DNA of 64,000 nucleotides. It comes from Thraustochytrium sp. TN22. Taxonomy: Eukaryota > Sar > Bigyra > Thraustochytrida > Thraustochytriidae. This document shows, piece after piece, positions 18,277 through 27,823 of this stretch. A program made the position numbers and the translations under genes. The stretch's first letter is position 1, and each line of letters starts with the position of its first letter. The notes under the pieces were generated by a model. It ran no database searches. It was given only the letters and a program-made list of their open reading frames with translations, and was not told the origin of the DNA. Location: the NCBI GenBank assembly GCA_013306675.1, contig JABLUY010000111.1, forward strand, positions 1 through 64,000, in the 5' to 3' direction.

Positions 18277-19360
18277 CCTCACGTTGTTCTTTACCCGTTC
18301 ATGTTGTTGTTTCCCACCATCGTGCTGATGATCATCCCATCCCCATCACCTTTTCGGAGCGGGGCTCGCTAAAGTGAGTCTGGCATGGCTGCGATGCTTG
18401 CGAACCCTGTTTGCGACCAGCGTTCTTGGATGAGGCAGTCTCCCCAGCCCTGCTGGCTGGCCTTGCTCGCGCTGGGCGGCCCGCGTGAAAGCGCTCGCCG
18501 TCCCATCCACCGCCTCTCCGGGCGGAAGACGACCCGGACGAGCCGACGCCGGAGAGCCTTTGGCTTCTAGGCCTACATAGCCCAAGGCCTAACTTTCTCA
18601 GTGTTGACGTTGACCGTGAGTGAAGTGACAGTGAGAGAGACTCTGTGGCCGCTTTGACAGAAAGAGACAGACTCGGACAGCCCAGACAAACAACCAAGCG
18701 AGGCGAGCGAGGCGTGGCTGCGCGCGCGCGGCAGCGGCAGCGGCGGCGGCGGCAGCGGCGGCGGCGGCGCGGCGGCGGCGGCGGCTGCAGCGGCGGCGCG
18801 CCGGCAGACACCTCCCCACGCCCGCCTGCCCTGCCCTACCCGGCCGGCTTGCGGCAGAGCGAGCGAGGCGACCAAGCCTTCGGCACGGCGGAAGGCATCA
18901 TCGTCGCTGGAGCCGCCGTTGGAGGCGGGCGCAACAGGTGTTCCGGCAAGACGCGCGCAGGCGCGAGGCAGGCTCACTGCGGCGGAAGAGGCGAAACTCG
19001 CAGCTGCGAAGCCCTACCCGCGGCCCAGACGGCCGCGGGGCGCCTCGCGCTGGCGGGATTTTGAATTGGGAGGCTACCGTCCCAAGGAGGTTGGGGGCAC
19101 GTGGACCGCGTCGCCTTGGGCACGTGGGGCACGTGGACCGCGTCGCCTTGGGTACGTAGACTGCATCGTCTTGGGGTACGTAGACTGCATCGTCTTGGGG
19201 TACGTGGACCGCATCGTCTTGGGGTACGTGGACCGCATCGCCTGGAGTACGTGGACTGCATCGCAAGGGGGTTACGTGGACCGCGTCGCCTTGGGTACGT
19301 GGACCGCATTGAGGGCGTGGTCCACGTCGCCTTGGGAACGTGCACCGCATCGCTGGCAAA
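18005..19360. other. Intergenic, kinase 3' flank and AP-3 delta upstream region
   Basis: Contains the second unit of the kinase tail duplication (18109-18276), a TAGGCCTA palindrome (18568-18575), a CGG/CAG-rich tract (about 18720-18800) and the minisatellite at 19097-19355. Open frames here have no domain and arise from the repeats. No gene supported. Confidence 0.65.
19097..19355 (+). repeat. Minisatellite (about 24-base unit) abutting the AP-3 delta start
   Basis: Roughly ten head-to-tail units of 20-25 bases with consensus TACGTGGACCGCATCG then CTTGGGG, ending six bases before the ATG at 19361. Two early units and one truncated unit contain the palindrome CACGTG; later units carry TACGTG or TACGTA. 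The array therefore forms the immediate 5' leader or promoter of the gene. Confidence 0.9.
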
Positions 19361-22300
19361 ATGTTCGAAAAGAGCTTGCAGGACCTCATCAAGGGGATCC
19401 GCAACCACAAGCGCGACACCGGTTCGTACATAAGCAAAGCCATGGTGGAGATCAAAAAGGAGCTGCGGAGCACCGACAAGCATCTCAAGTACGTGGCTGT
19501 GCAAAAGATCACCTACCTGCAGATGCTGGGCGTGGACGTGGGGTTCGCGAGCTTCCACATCATCGAGGTGATGAGCGCGCCGCGTTTCCTGCATCGACGC
19601 GCAGGCATGCTGGCCGCCACGCAGATCTTCGACACCAAGACGGAGGTCGTGCTGCTGACGACCAATCTCATCAAAAAGGACCTTCAGGCATCCAACATGT
19701 ACGAGGCCGGCACGGTGCTGAACTGCCTGAGCAACATCGCGACGCGTGAGTTGGCACGCGACCTGGTCGAGGACGTGGCGTCCATGCTCAACAGCTCGCG
19801 GCCCTTCGTTCGAAAGAAGGCCGTGCTCACACTCTACAAGCTGTACGTGCGCTACCCGCAGGGCCTGCCGCAGACCTTTGACCGTCTTCGCTTGCGCCTG
19901 GACGACAGTGACATGTCTGTTGTGTCCTGTACCATCAACGTGATCTGCGAGTTGAGTCGCAAAAATCCGCGCAACTTTTTGGCGCTGGCGCCTCAGCTCT
20001 TCCAGCTGCTCACCACCTCGTCCAACAACTGGATGCTCATCAAGATTGTCAAGCTCATGTCCTCTCTCTTGCCCGAGGAGCCTCGTCTCGCCCGCAAGCT
20101 GCTCGAGCCGCTGGCCAAAGTCGTCGAGTCCACTCAGGCCAAGTCGCTGCTCTATGAGTGCATTCACGCCATCACGCAGGCGCTTCCGTACACAGCGCGG
20201 CCGGACGGCTCGCAGCCCAAGGCCGTGCCGGCCATCGTGGAGCTCTGCACGGTCAAGCTGCGCGATTTCGTCGAGGATCCGGACCAGAACCTCAAGTACC
20301 TCGGCCTCGTCGGCCTCGTCAACCTCATGCGCTCGCACCCGCGCGTCGTCGCCGAGCACAAGGAGATGGTGCTGCAGTGCCTCATGGACGATGACGTCAC
20401 CGTGCGCATGCGCGCGCTTGAGCTCCTCACCGGCATGGTCACCAAGCGCAACCTGATCGACATCGTGCAGAAGCTGCTGCTGCACGTCGAGACTGCCGAG
20501 GGCGCGTACCGCGACGAGCTCATTGACAAGATCGTCTTTGTCTGCTCACGAGACAAGTACGCCTTTCTCGGTAACTTCGCCTGGTACATTTCCATCCTCG
20601 TGCAGCTCGCGCACATTCACGGTGCCCCGCGCGGCCGCCTCCTGCGCGAGCAGCTCATCGACGTCGCCGTGCGCGTCCCGGACGTGCGCCCCTTCGCCGC
20701 GCGCGCCATGCGCGGCCTCCTTCTGGACCGCAGGTTGGCCCTGCGGAACCTGCAGGCGCCGCTCGAGACCGAGGACGACGGCGTGGCGCACATCCTCTTC
20801 GCCGCCTCCTGGATCGCGTGCGAGTACGCGCCGCTGCTGGCGCAGGACCCGGCCGCGGCCGGCGCCGAGGCCAATGCCGACACCACCGTCGACGCCGACC
20901 TCGTCTCGGGCGCCTCGCTCCTTGAGAGCTACTGTGCCATGGCCACCGCCATGCTGTCCGAGGACTCGCGCACCATGGCGCCCTTTGTGCAGGCCGCCTT
21001 TGTGCATAACGTTCTCAAGCTGGTCGCAGCCGCAGCGCAGGCCGAAGCTCCTGCCGGCGCCGCGGGCCTGGCCCGTGTCGCCGACCTCGCCTCCCTGGTC
21101 GGCGCCCGTCTCGAGACCTTTGCCACCTCCGAGCACATTGTCGTGCAGGACCGCGCCGTGCACGCTCTTGCGTTGCTCGCCGCGCTCGACCTCTACCACG
21201 CTGCGCCCGTGCCCGCTGGCGGGGGCTCCTCTTCGCGCCCGGCTGCCGCTCTCGCGCCCGAGATCGACCTCCTCGGCGAGCTCGTCGCGCCCGTAGACCA
21301 GCGCCAGACCAACGGTGCGGAGGGCGACGAACCGGCGCCCGAGCAAGCGGCCGATGCTGGCCCGCTGCGCAAGGCGCTACTGCTTCGCGAGCTCTTTGAG
21401 GAGGATTTGCTGCCCGTCAGCGAGCGCGCGCAGCAGAAGGTGCGCCGACCGGCGGACCTCGACCTGGATGCGCCCCTCCAACTTGTGGCAACGGGCTTCG
21501 CCGAGACGGAGGCGGACCGCGCGCTCGAGTCGCAGCTTGCCGCGGGCGGCGGCGCGCTCCGCATCTCGTTCCGCGACACGTACGCGTCAGGCGGCGGCGG
21601 CCTTGGCGGCGGCGGCAGTTATGGCGCTGCCTCGGAGGCCTACCCGTACAACTTCAGCGATGCCGAGGAGGACTCGATGGAGGGCGGGTCAACGTCCAAG
21701 GCGAGCCTCCTCCGCTCTGGCGAGGCGCAGGATCGGCGCGCGCAGCGCGAGGCGCGCCGCAAGGCCAAGGCTGCGGCCAAACAGGGCGGCGCGGACCCCG
21801 GCACGCACAAGCATGACCCCTTCTACCTGCGTTCCAGCAGCGCGGACCACGGCAACGGCCTCCCGGCGGACGACCTGCCGGGCGTGCCCGTTGTGCGGCT
21901 AGAATCTGGGTCTCTCGAGGCCGGCGGGAGTGGCGGTGTCGGCAGCGAGGCTGGCAGCATGAGCATCAATGACCTGTACATGCAGAGTATGAAGCAGCCG
22001 CAGCGGCAGGGCGGCGGCGCCATCCTGGTGGACGACGCCATGCCGGATGACGCCTCGGTGAGCGACGAGGAGGACGCCAAGCGGCGTCTGGCATCGTCCC
22101 TCGACGAGGAGAACTTGACGCTAGCTGACATTGACCTCAATGCGCCGCACGAGGCGCCGCGAAACCAGACCGTCGCATATGCCGCTTACGGGGCGCCGCA
22201 ACTCGGTGGCGTTGCCGCTGGAGCTGGCGTCGTCACCGGCAGCGGCAGGCACGACCAAAGCAGGAGCGCCGGCGAGGCCGGCGAGAAGAAGGCCAAGAAG

Positions 22301-22528
22301 AAGAAGCACCACAAGCACAAGAGCAGCAACAACAACAGCAGCAGGTACGGCAGGGTGCAGGATGCGGACGCCGCCGTTACCAGCACGGGCGCCGACCTCG
22401 CGGCGGCGGACGCGGATCGTTCTGAGAAGCGGGACAAGAAGCACAAGAAGCACAAGAAGCATAAGCGGGACAAGGCGGAGCACTCGTCGTCCGCACAGGC
22501 GGGCGAAGAGCCCCTCCTCGCATTGTAG
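19361..22528 (+). CDS. AP3D1: AP-3 adaptor complex subunit delta
   Basis: A 1,055-residue large adaptin of the AP-3 complex, which sorts cargo from Golgi/endosomes to lysosome-related compartments. The ATG at 19361 opens MFEKSLQDLIKGIRNHK, the typical delta N-terminus. The N-terminal trunk (about 1-560) has adaptin HEAT repeats with diagnostic runs such as STDKHLKYVAVQKITYLQML and DLQASNMYEAGTVLNCLSNI. The region after 600 is a low-complexity hinge with acidic and Gly-rich segments. The C-terminus carries several Lys/His clusters (KKAKKKKHHKHK and KKHKKHKKHKRDK), as in metazoan delta. No ear domain is obvious. The other AP-3 subunits are not in the window. Confidence 0.95.
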   Translation: MFEKSLQDLIKGIRNHKRDTGSYISKAMVEIKKELRSTDKHLKYVAVQKITYLQMLGVDVGFASFHIIEVMSAPRFLHRRAGMLAATQIFDTKTEVVLLTTNLIKKDLQASNMYEAGTVLNCLSNIATRELARDLVEDVASMLNSSRPFVRKKAVLTLYKLYVRYPQGLPQTFDRLRLRLDDSDMSVVSCTINVICELSRKNPRNFLALAPQLFQLLTTSSNNWMLIKIVKLMSSLLPEEPRLARKLLEPLAKVVESTQAKSLLYECIHAITQALPYTARPDGSQPKAVPAIVELCTVKLRDFVEDPDQNLKYLGLVGLVNLMRSHPRVVAEHKEMVLQCLMDDDVTVRMRALELLTGMVTKRNLIDIVQKLLLHVETAEGAYRDELIDKIVFVCSRDKYAFLGNFAWYISILVQLAHIHGAPRGRLLREQLIDVAVRVPDVRPFAARAMRGLLLDRRLALRNLQAPLETEDDGVAHILFAASWIACEYAPLLAQDPAAAGAEANADTTVDADLVSGASLLESYCAMATAMLSEDSRTMAPFVQAAFVHNVLKLVAAAAQAEAPAGAAGLARVADLASLVGARLETFATSEHIVVQDRAVHALALLAALDLYHAAPVPAGGGSSSRPAAALAPEIDLLGELVAPVDQRQTNGAEGDEPAPEQAADAGPLRKALLLRELFEEDLLPVSERAQQKVRRPADLDLDAPLQLVATGFAETEADRALESQLAAGGGALRISFRDTYASGGGGLGGGGSYGAASEAYPYNFSDAEEDSMEGGSTSKASLLRSGEAQDRRAQREARRKAKAAAKQGGADPGTHKHDPFYLRSSSADHGNGLPADDLPGVPVVRLESGSLEAGGSGGVGSEAGSMSINDLYMQSMKQPQRQGGGAILVDDAMPDDASVSDEEDAKRRLASSLDEENLTLADIDLNAPHEAPRNQTVAYAAYGAPQLGGVAAGAGVVTGSGRHDQSRSAGEAGEKKAKKKKHHKHKSSNNNSSRYGRVQDADAAVTSTGADLAAADADRSEKRDKKHKKHKKHKRDKAEHSSSAQAGEEPLLAL

Positions 22529-22779
22529 TAAGTAGTAGCTGGTCAGCACACCAGCCAACAAGCCAGCCAACAGGCCGGTCAACGAGCCTCAGCTCGACCT
22601 GACCAGGCTGGCCTGCTTCGTCGTAGAGCGAGGCGGCATGGCATGAAACTGTGTGTGTGTGTGAATGAAGATTTGAGAGACTGTGAATCATGATGAGAAA
22701 GGATAGGCCTAGCCCAGGCCTAGATCATGGCAAAAGGATGCAAATGTCACACGGCGAGCTTGAAGATGAGATCCCTCCT
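22529..22779. other. Intergenic between convergent AP-3 delta and downstream membrane-protein gene
   Basis: 251 bases with CCAGCCAACA-type short repeats, a (GT)n stretch at about 22648-22662, and TAGGCCTA at 22704-22711 followed by a second AGGCCTAG. No gene. Confidence 0.7.
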
Positions 22780-23865
22780 CTAGCAGACAAAGAGCGCCGT
22801 AGCGAGACCAGCAAAGCCGGCGGCCGCCACAGTCCGGCGCAGAGCGCCAGCCTTGGCCGCGTCCGCGTCCGCGTCAGCTGGGTCCTCGAGGAAGCCGCGC
22901 AGCGACGCCTCGCAGACACGCCACCAGGTGTACATGATCATGAGGTTGCGACGGCTCTCCGGCTCGAGCAAAAAGGCCCCCGTGCTGGCCGCAGCGCTCA
23001 GCGAGACGTGAAGCGCGTCGTTGCGGCGCACGGGCTGCGAGTCGCCCTTGCTGCGCATCAAATAGTCGTAGATGCAGGGGAACTCCGTGAGCAGATAGGG
23101 CAGGGAGGCGAGCACCGTGGAGGTGCGCACGATACGCATGCCGAGGTGGGCGACGTAGTAGATGCCGTCGGCCGGGCCCGAAAACGTCTTGATCGTGGTG
23201 CGCGCGGCGAGCAGATGAGGCACAATGTACAAGCCCGCGATGATGGGCATCTGCGAGCGGATCGACGACTTAAACTTGGTCGGGATCTGCTTGAGGCGGT
23301 CCTCGCCGACCTGGTCCTCCTGGTAGCGCTCATGCTTGGAGACCGACTTGGAGTGGAAATGCGCGTACCATTGCTCGGCGGACGAGTAGCCGCGCACTGC
23401 CCCGAGCCAGAGCTTGAGGTAGGCGGGATCGACCGCCTCGGCGCGCGTGACCAAGATGCCGTTGTGCAGCAGGTGGCTGGCGAAGATGGCGGCCGGCTTG
23501 AGGTGCACGGGGGTGCCGCGCTCCAGCAGGCGGCCGATGATGGCGCGCACCGTGATGTTGAGCGCCAGCGTCCACGTGAAGGCGCGCACGGCCGTGTTGA
23601 GCATGGCGCCGCACGCCAAGACCACCGGGACCGAGTTGTTCCGCCGCAGCACCTCGCGCACGCCCACGTAGAAGGCGCCAATGCGCGCGAGCTTCTCCGC
23701 CGCCTCCTTGGCGCGTGCGTTCCGCGCCGCCACCGCCGCGCCGCCGTCGTCCTTGGCCGCGCGCGCGCGCGCGTGCATCCCGAGCACCGCCAGGGTCTCC
23801 CCGATCACCACGAGCGGCAGCGTGGCCCGCACCAGCTTCTGCGTGGCCACCTTGGCGTCCGTCAT
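22780..23865 (-). CDS. Predicted membrane-associated protein, unknown family
   Basis: A 361-residue protein I do not recognise. The frame is open further upstream through a Gly/Ala/Arg repeat region but without an ATG, so I start at 23865 (MTDAKVATQKL). Hydrophobic stretches lie near residues 15-35, 80-110, 235-255, 265-290 and 340-360. Conserved-looking segments include WTLALNITVRAIIGRLLERG, ASHLLHNGIL and FPCIYDYLMRSKGDS. The C-terminal hydrophobic run could be a tail anchor. The pattern is loosely like organelle-membrane proteins of the peroxisomal/mitochondrial solute type, but that is speculation. Its upstream DNA is a polypurine/polypyrimidine repeat block. Confidence 0.75.
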   Translation of the reverse strand: MTDAKVATQKLVRATLPLVVIGETLAVLGMHARARAAKDDGGAAVAARNARAKEAAEKLARIGAFYVGVREVLRRNNSVPVVLACGAMLNTAVRAFTWTLALNITVRAIIGRLLERGTPVHLKPAAIFASHLLHNGILVTRAEAVDPAYLKLWLGAVRGYSSAEQWYAHFHSKSVSKHERYQEDQVGEDRLKQIPTKFKSSIRSQMPIIAGLYIVPHLLAARTTIKTFSGPADGIYYVAHLGMRIVRTSTVLASLPYLLTEFPCIYDYLMRSKGDSQPVRRNDALHVSLSAAASTGAFLLEPESRRNLMIMYTWWRVCEASLRGFLEDPADADADAAKAGALRRTVAAAGFAGLATALFVC

Positions 23866-23930
23866 CCTGCCTTCCTCGTGCCTGTATCCCCCTGGCACCG
23901 TCCAGCGCTCGCCTCGCCTCGCCCGCGCAG

Positions 23931-24186
23931 CTCCAGCTCCAGCTCCAGCTCCAGCTCCAGCTCCAGCTCCAGCTCCTCGTCCAGCTCCAGCTCTAGCTCC
24001 TCCGGCTCCAGCTCCTCGTCTTCGTCCTCCGCGCCGGCCTCGCCTCGCCTCGCCTCGCCTCGCCTCGCTCAAGCTCCAGCTCCTCGTCCAGCTCCAGCTC
24101 CAGCTCCAGCTCCTCCGGCTCCAGCTCCTCGTCCTCGCCCTCGCCCTCCGCTCCGGCCTCGCCCCGCCTCGCCTCGCCTCGCCTCG
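23931..24186. repeat. Compound (AGCTCC)n and (CCTCG)n repeat block, duplicated
   Basis: Hexamer AGCTCC repeats (first run about 23935-23980) and pentamer CCTCG repeats alternate twice. The order AGCTCC-rich, CTCGTC, CTCCGGCTCC, then CCTCG is seen at about 23966-24068 and again at about 24072-24186. It is a higher-order tandem duplication of roughly 110 bases, strongly pyrimidine-biased on the plus strand. It fills the space between two minus-strand genes. Confidence 0.85.
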
Positions 24187-24201
24187 CGCGCGCGCGGTCG
24201 G

Positions 24202-26916
24202 TCAGCCTGGGCCTGCGCAAGCGGGTCTGGCGCGCGGCGGCGCGCGGCGGCGGTCTGACTCTGAGCGCGGGGCGGCCTGGGCGGCGGCGCGGGCGGCGGA
24301 GGCGGCCTGGGCGGCATGGCCGGCATGGCCGGCATGGCGCGCGGGGTCGGGCTGGGGCGGCTGCCGGACTGACCGGCGCAGAAGGCGCGCGCGCGCGGGC
24401 GCAGAAGGCGCGAGCGCGCGGCTTGCGGCGGCGAGCGCGGCGAGCGAGGGCGGGCAGGCGCGCGTGGCGGGCGGCGGCGCGGCGCGGAAGCGGGCGGCGG
24501 CGTCGTGGATGCGCTGCACGCGGCGCGCGGCGTCGAGCGGCGCCATGGCGAAGATGCGCGCGAGCAGCAGCGCAGCCAAGAGACCCGCGCGGCCCGAGCC
24601 GCCGTTGGAGAAGATGAAGAGACGCTCGCCGCGCCGGAGCCGAGCCTCGAGCTGCTCGCACAGCGAGACCAGCGAGGCGTCGTCCTCGGCGCGCAGACCC
24701 GCGCCGCCGCCGCCGCGGGGCAACGGCGCGCGGACGTGCTGCAGGCGCTCGGCGAAGTTGTCCAGGCGCGCCTTGGCCTTGCGGTAGTCCTGCGCGCGAT
24801 TCGCCTCGGCGCGGTCCAGCGCCTCCTGCTGCGGCCGCCCGTAGCCCACCTGGCGGCCGCGCGCCGCGCGCTGCGCCGCCGTGTCCCAGGCCTCCTTGGA
24901 CGCCGCCACGCCCACACTGAGCTCCGCGCGGATCTCCGCGCAAAGGGCGTCCGCCTCCGCGTCGAAGGCCAGCCCCTGCGGGTGCTCGTCCGCGCGCCGC
25001 CGCTCCTCCTCGGGCGTCAAGAGGCTTACGAAGGTGTCCACGCCCGCCACCAGCACGGCCGCCACGGCGCCACTGCGGCTCGTCACCTTGCGCTCCGCCT
25101 TGCGTGCCTGGCCCGCCGGGTACGCGCCAAAGAGCACGCGCGCGTACGCGCCCTTGAACAGCCACACCGTGTCGTCCGTCGGCCCGCGCTGCGCCTGCTT
25201 GAACTTCTCGTACGCCTCGAAGCTCTCCACGGACAGCGTACCCTTGGGGGTCAGCTCCGCGCCGGGCGACGCCAGCCCCGGCAGCCGCATCCCGGTCCAC
25301 GGGTACTCGGGCCGCACCGCCTCCCGCGCCGCGCGTTCTTCGTTGCCGCGCGCCGCCTGCAGCGCGGCCACGCGGCACAGCTTGGCGTCCAGGTCGCCCA
25401 GCTCCGCCGCCGCCTGCTCGTCCTGCAGCTCTCGCTGCAGCATCTCCTCCAGCCCGCCCACGTCCCGCGACAGGCCCTCCACGTCCAGGTGCGCCGGTGG
25501 CAGCACGCGTGCCAGGTACACGCGCCACCGCTGCAGGGCCTGCGCCTTGAGCGCGCTGGCCAGCTGGTCGGCCTGCGCCGCGAGCCGCCCGCACGTGCGT
25601 TCCAGGCGCGCATAAAACGCCTCCAGCTCCTCCTGCGTCTCAAAGAAGAAGACGCCATCGCGCGTCACGCCATGCTCTCGGAGATAGGCATCTCGGGCGC
25701 GCTTTCGTTCCGCCTCTGCCGCTGCCTCCCGCTCACGCTCCGCTTGCCGTTCCCGCTGCTCTGCGGCCATTTGCGCCGCGATGCGCTTCTCCAGTGTCAG
25801 TCGCTGCGCTAGCACGCGCCGCCAGAAGCCCTGCAGCACCTGCGCGGCCGCCTCGCGCCGCTCTGCCTCTCGCTCCGCCAGCACGAACTCATGCCACCGG
25901 CGCACGCCGTGCGCCAGGTACCGCAGCAGCCACTTGTTCACCACCGTGCGTAGCTTGCGCTCCCTTGTCTCCGCGGGCGACTCCAGCACTTGCAGCGGCA
26001 GCAACTCGTACCTTGTGCGCCTTCGCCGTCGCTGTGCTCGCGCTGGCGGCGGCTGCTGCTCCGTCTCGGTCTCAGTCTCAGTCTCTGGCCCCGTTGTGTG
26101 TCGCCCAAGGCGCCGCGTTCTGCGAGACGCCTCGTACTCGCGAATAATCTTGTCGTACTCGTGCTCCTGGGCGCCCAAAATGCCGCCAAGAATCGTGGTG
26201 GCCACCACCTCCACCTTATACAGGCCATTGCCCTGCAATCCACGGCGCACCACCGCCTTGTCCGGGTCTGTAGCGCGCTGTGCGAACTGCTGCTGCTGTT
26301 GCTGTTGCTGCGCGCGCACGCTCACATGCGCGTTGAACGGCGAGCAGGCGATCCGTCCGGTCCACTCGGCTGGCCTGCTCGTGCCCTCGCGAGGCCGCGG
26401 GTCCTCAAAGATGACCACGTCGCCCACCAGAAAGTGTCGGTCCCTGTTGGTCGTCCTGCGTGTCGCGGTCACCACGCGCGGCCGCGGCGTCTCGTAATGG
26501 TAGCCCGTGGACGACCAAAAGTCCACGCGCTCGTCGTCGTTCTCAAACAGCAAGTGCTGCTGCCCTCGCCGCGCTGCGTGAAAGTCGCTCTCGTCCACGC
26601 AACGCTCGTCGATCTCTTGCCGCTCCAGCAGCTCGCGCAGTTTGCGCGTCGCCTCGGTGTCATTTTTGGCAAACCATGGTCTCGACCTTCGCCTCGACGT
26701 GGTCAGCAGCGAGTTGTTCTGAGATGACCTTGCCGACGACCTTGCTGATGACGCTGTTGCTTGCGACTCCGCTGGTGCTGCTGCTGCTGCTGCTGCTGCT
26801 GACGCCGCGAGCGCTGGCTCGGACTCTGCGACCTCACAGTCAGCCCGCGCGCCGGCCGGGACGGGTGACTCCGCGACTACTGTCTCCTGTGCCTTGGCCA
26901 AGGCGAAGCTCGCCAT
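24202..26916 (-). CDS. Coiled-coil protein with C-terminal pseudophosphatase-like domain
   Basis: A 904-residue protein. The frame is open upstream to 27105 but the first ATG is at 26916 (MASFALAKAQ). The N-terminal third is polar and Ala/Ser-rich with a Gln run (about 200). The middle (about 310-440) is rich in Glu, Arg and Ala and has an IQ-like LQGFWRRVLAQR, consistent with a coiled coil. From about 590 comes a region with the order of a dual-specificity/tyrosine phosphatase: GAYARVLFGAYP, AGVDTFVSLLTPEEE, and then LFIFSNGGSGRAGLLAALLLARIFAM at about 767-790. The last matches the HCxxGxxR(T) active-site loop in position and following helix, but the nucleophilic Cys is Asn and the His is Ser, so it should be inactive. 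The C-terminal 90 residues are Ala/Pro/Arg-rich. The gene is firm; the pseudophosphatase reading is inference. Confidence 0.75.
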   Translation of the reverse strand: MASFALAKAQETVVAESPVPAGARADCEVAESEPALAASAAAAAAAAPAESQATASSARSSARSSQNNSLLTTSRRRSRPWFAKNDTEATRKLRELLERQEIDERCVDESDFHAARRGQQHLLFENDDERVDFWSSTGYHYETPRPRVVTATRRTTNRDRHFLVGDVVIFEDPRPREGTSRPAEWTGRIACSPFNAHVSVRAQQQQQQQQFAQRATDPDKAVVRRGLQGNGLYKVEVVATTILGGILGAQEHEYDKIIREYEASRRTRRLGRHTTGPETETETETEQQPPPARAQRRRRRTRYELLPLQVLESPAETRERKLRTVVNKWLLRYLAHGVRRWHEFVLAEREAERREAAAQVLQGFWRRVLAQRLTLEKRIAAQMAAEQRERQAEREREAAAEAERKRARDAYLREHGVTRDGVFFFETQEELEAFYARLERTCGRLAAQADQLASALKAQALQRWRVYLARVLPPAHLDVEGLSRDVGGLEEMLQRELQDEQAAAELGDLDAKLCRVAALQAARGNEERAAREAVRPEYPWTGMRLPGLASPGAELTPKGTLSVESFEAYEKFKQAQRGPTDDTVWLFKGAYARVLFGAYPAGQARKAERKVTSRSGAVAAVLVAGVDTFVSLLTPEEERRRADEHPQGLAFDAEADALCAEIRAELSVGVAASKEAWDTAAQRAARGRQVGYGRPQQEALDRAEANRAQDYRKAKARLDNFAERLQHVRAPLPRGGGGAGLRAEDDASLVSLCEQLEARLRRGERLFIFSNGGSGRAGLLAALLLARIFAMAPLDAARRVQRIHDAAARFRAAPPPATRACPPSLAALAAASRALAPSAPARARLLRRSVRQPPQPDPARHAGHAGHAAQAASAARAAAQAAPRSESDRRRAPPRARPACAGPG

Positions 26917-27823
26917 TGCCAGCGCGCGTGGGCAAGGGCGCCCCGCTCTGCCAGGCCAGGCCACGGCGCGGCGCTGATTTGCGAGCCTCGTGCAGTGGCT
27001 GTCTCGTGCCAATGCGGATGTGCTCCAACAATCCGTTATGCACGTGTCTGCCGTCAGCACGTGTCTGCCGTCAGCACGTGTCTGCACTGGGGTGTGGCTC
27101 ACCACTCACTTGTCAGTGGAGAGCCCAGCGCATGCCGCCGTGTCCACGCCGCGGGTCGTAGCGCCGGCCGCTGGCACTCACGTAATCAGCCTGCGTTCAA
27201 GTTCGGGATGGCAGGCTGCACTGCAGCCGGGGATGTGAACCTCATTTCCGCGGGGCAACTTGAAGCAAAAAAGTTCATAAAATGAGCCTTCACACGCCCT
27301 CACGTGCACTGCGTGCGCTGCACCTGCGCTGCACCTGCGCATCTGACCTGCACAGCCCTTCTTCTCCCGCTCCACGCCGTTCTCGGCCAACATCGCGGAC
27401 CTTGACCTGCTTTCGCGGCTTTGCTTTAGCTTGGCCTGCACCGGTACAGTGCGCGTCTGTCAAAACCTGGTCAACTCCCATTTCTCCGAGCGCCCTCGCT
27501 CCTGGCTAAGGCTCCCTCCTGCGCTCAAACGCAGCGAGCGCGGCCATCAAGATGGCTGCCCCCTGCCCCCAGCGCCGCGCGGCCGCGCGCCGCCCGCGCG
27601 GCCGCGGCCCGCGCGGCCGCGCGCGCCGCGCCGGCCCGGAGCGGCGCCGGCGAATCCAGGGAGGTTTCGCCGCTGGAGCGCTTGGCGCAGCGCAGAGCCA
27701 CTGCGAGGCGGCGCGCGAGTCCGCGCGCGGCTCCGGCGGGGCGGCGGCGAGGCGCGGCGCGGCGCGGCGAGGGCCGGCGCAGGCCGGCCGAGCCCGGCGC
27801 GGCCCCGGGCCCCTCCCGGCGCG
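26917..27823. other. Divergent intergenic region (pseudophosphatase gene / MIC19-like gene)
   Basis: 907 bases containing the start regions of two genes transcribed away from each other. It carries a triple CACGTG array (27041-27087). The right half (27570-27820) is extremely GC-rich and forms the 5' leader of the CHCH gene. An open frame from 27431 joins the CHCH gene in frame, but its composition is random-like before the MGNSQ start. Confidence 0.65.
27041..27087. promoter_or_regulatory. Three CACGTG boxes in a 17-base tandem repeat
   Basis: Two full copies of a 17-base unit (CACGTGTCTGCCGTCAG) plus a third partial copy put three CACGTG palindromes exactly 17 bases apart, between two divergent genes. 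CACGTG is the core E-box/G-box bound by bHLH and bZIP factors in eukaryotes. Function here is inferred only from position and motif. Confidence 0.55.

Noticed and set aside
18919-19749. Frame giving repeated GYVDRIVLG peptide
   Set aside because: It is the minisatellite read in frame and then runs in a wrong frame through AP-3 delta.
27431-27823. 131-codon in-frame extension of the MIC19-like protein
   Set aside because: It starts without ATG and is GC-noise in composition; the MGNSQ start fits the myristoylated family.
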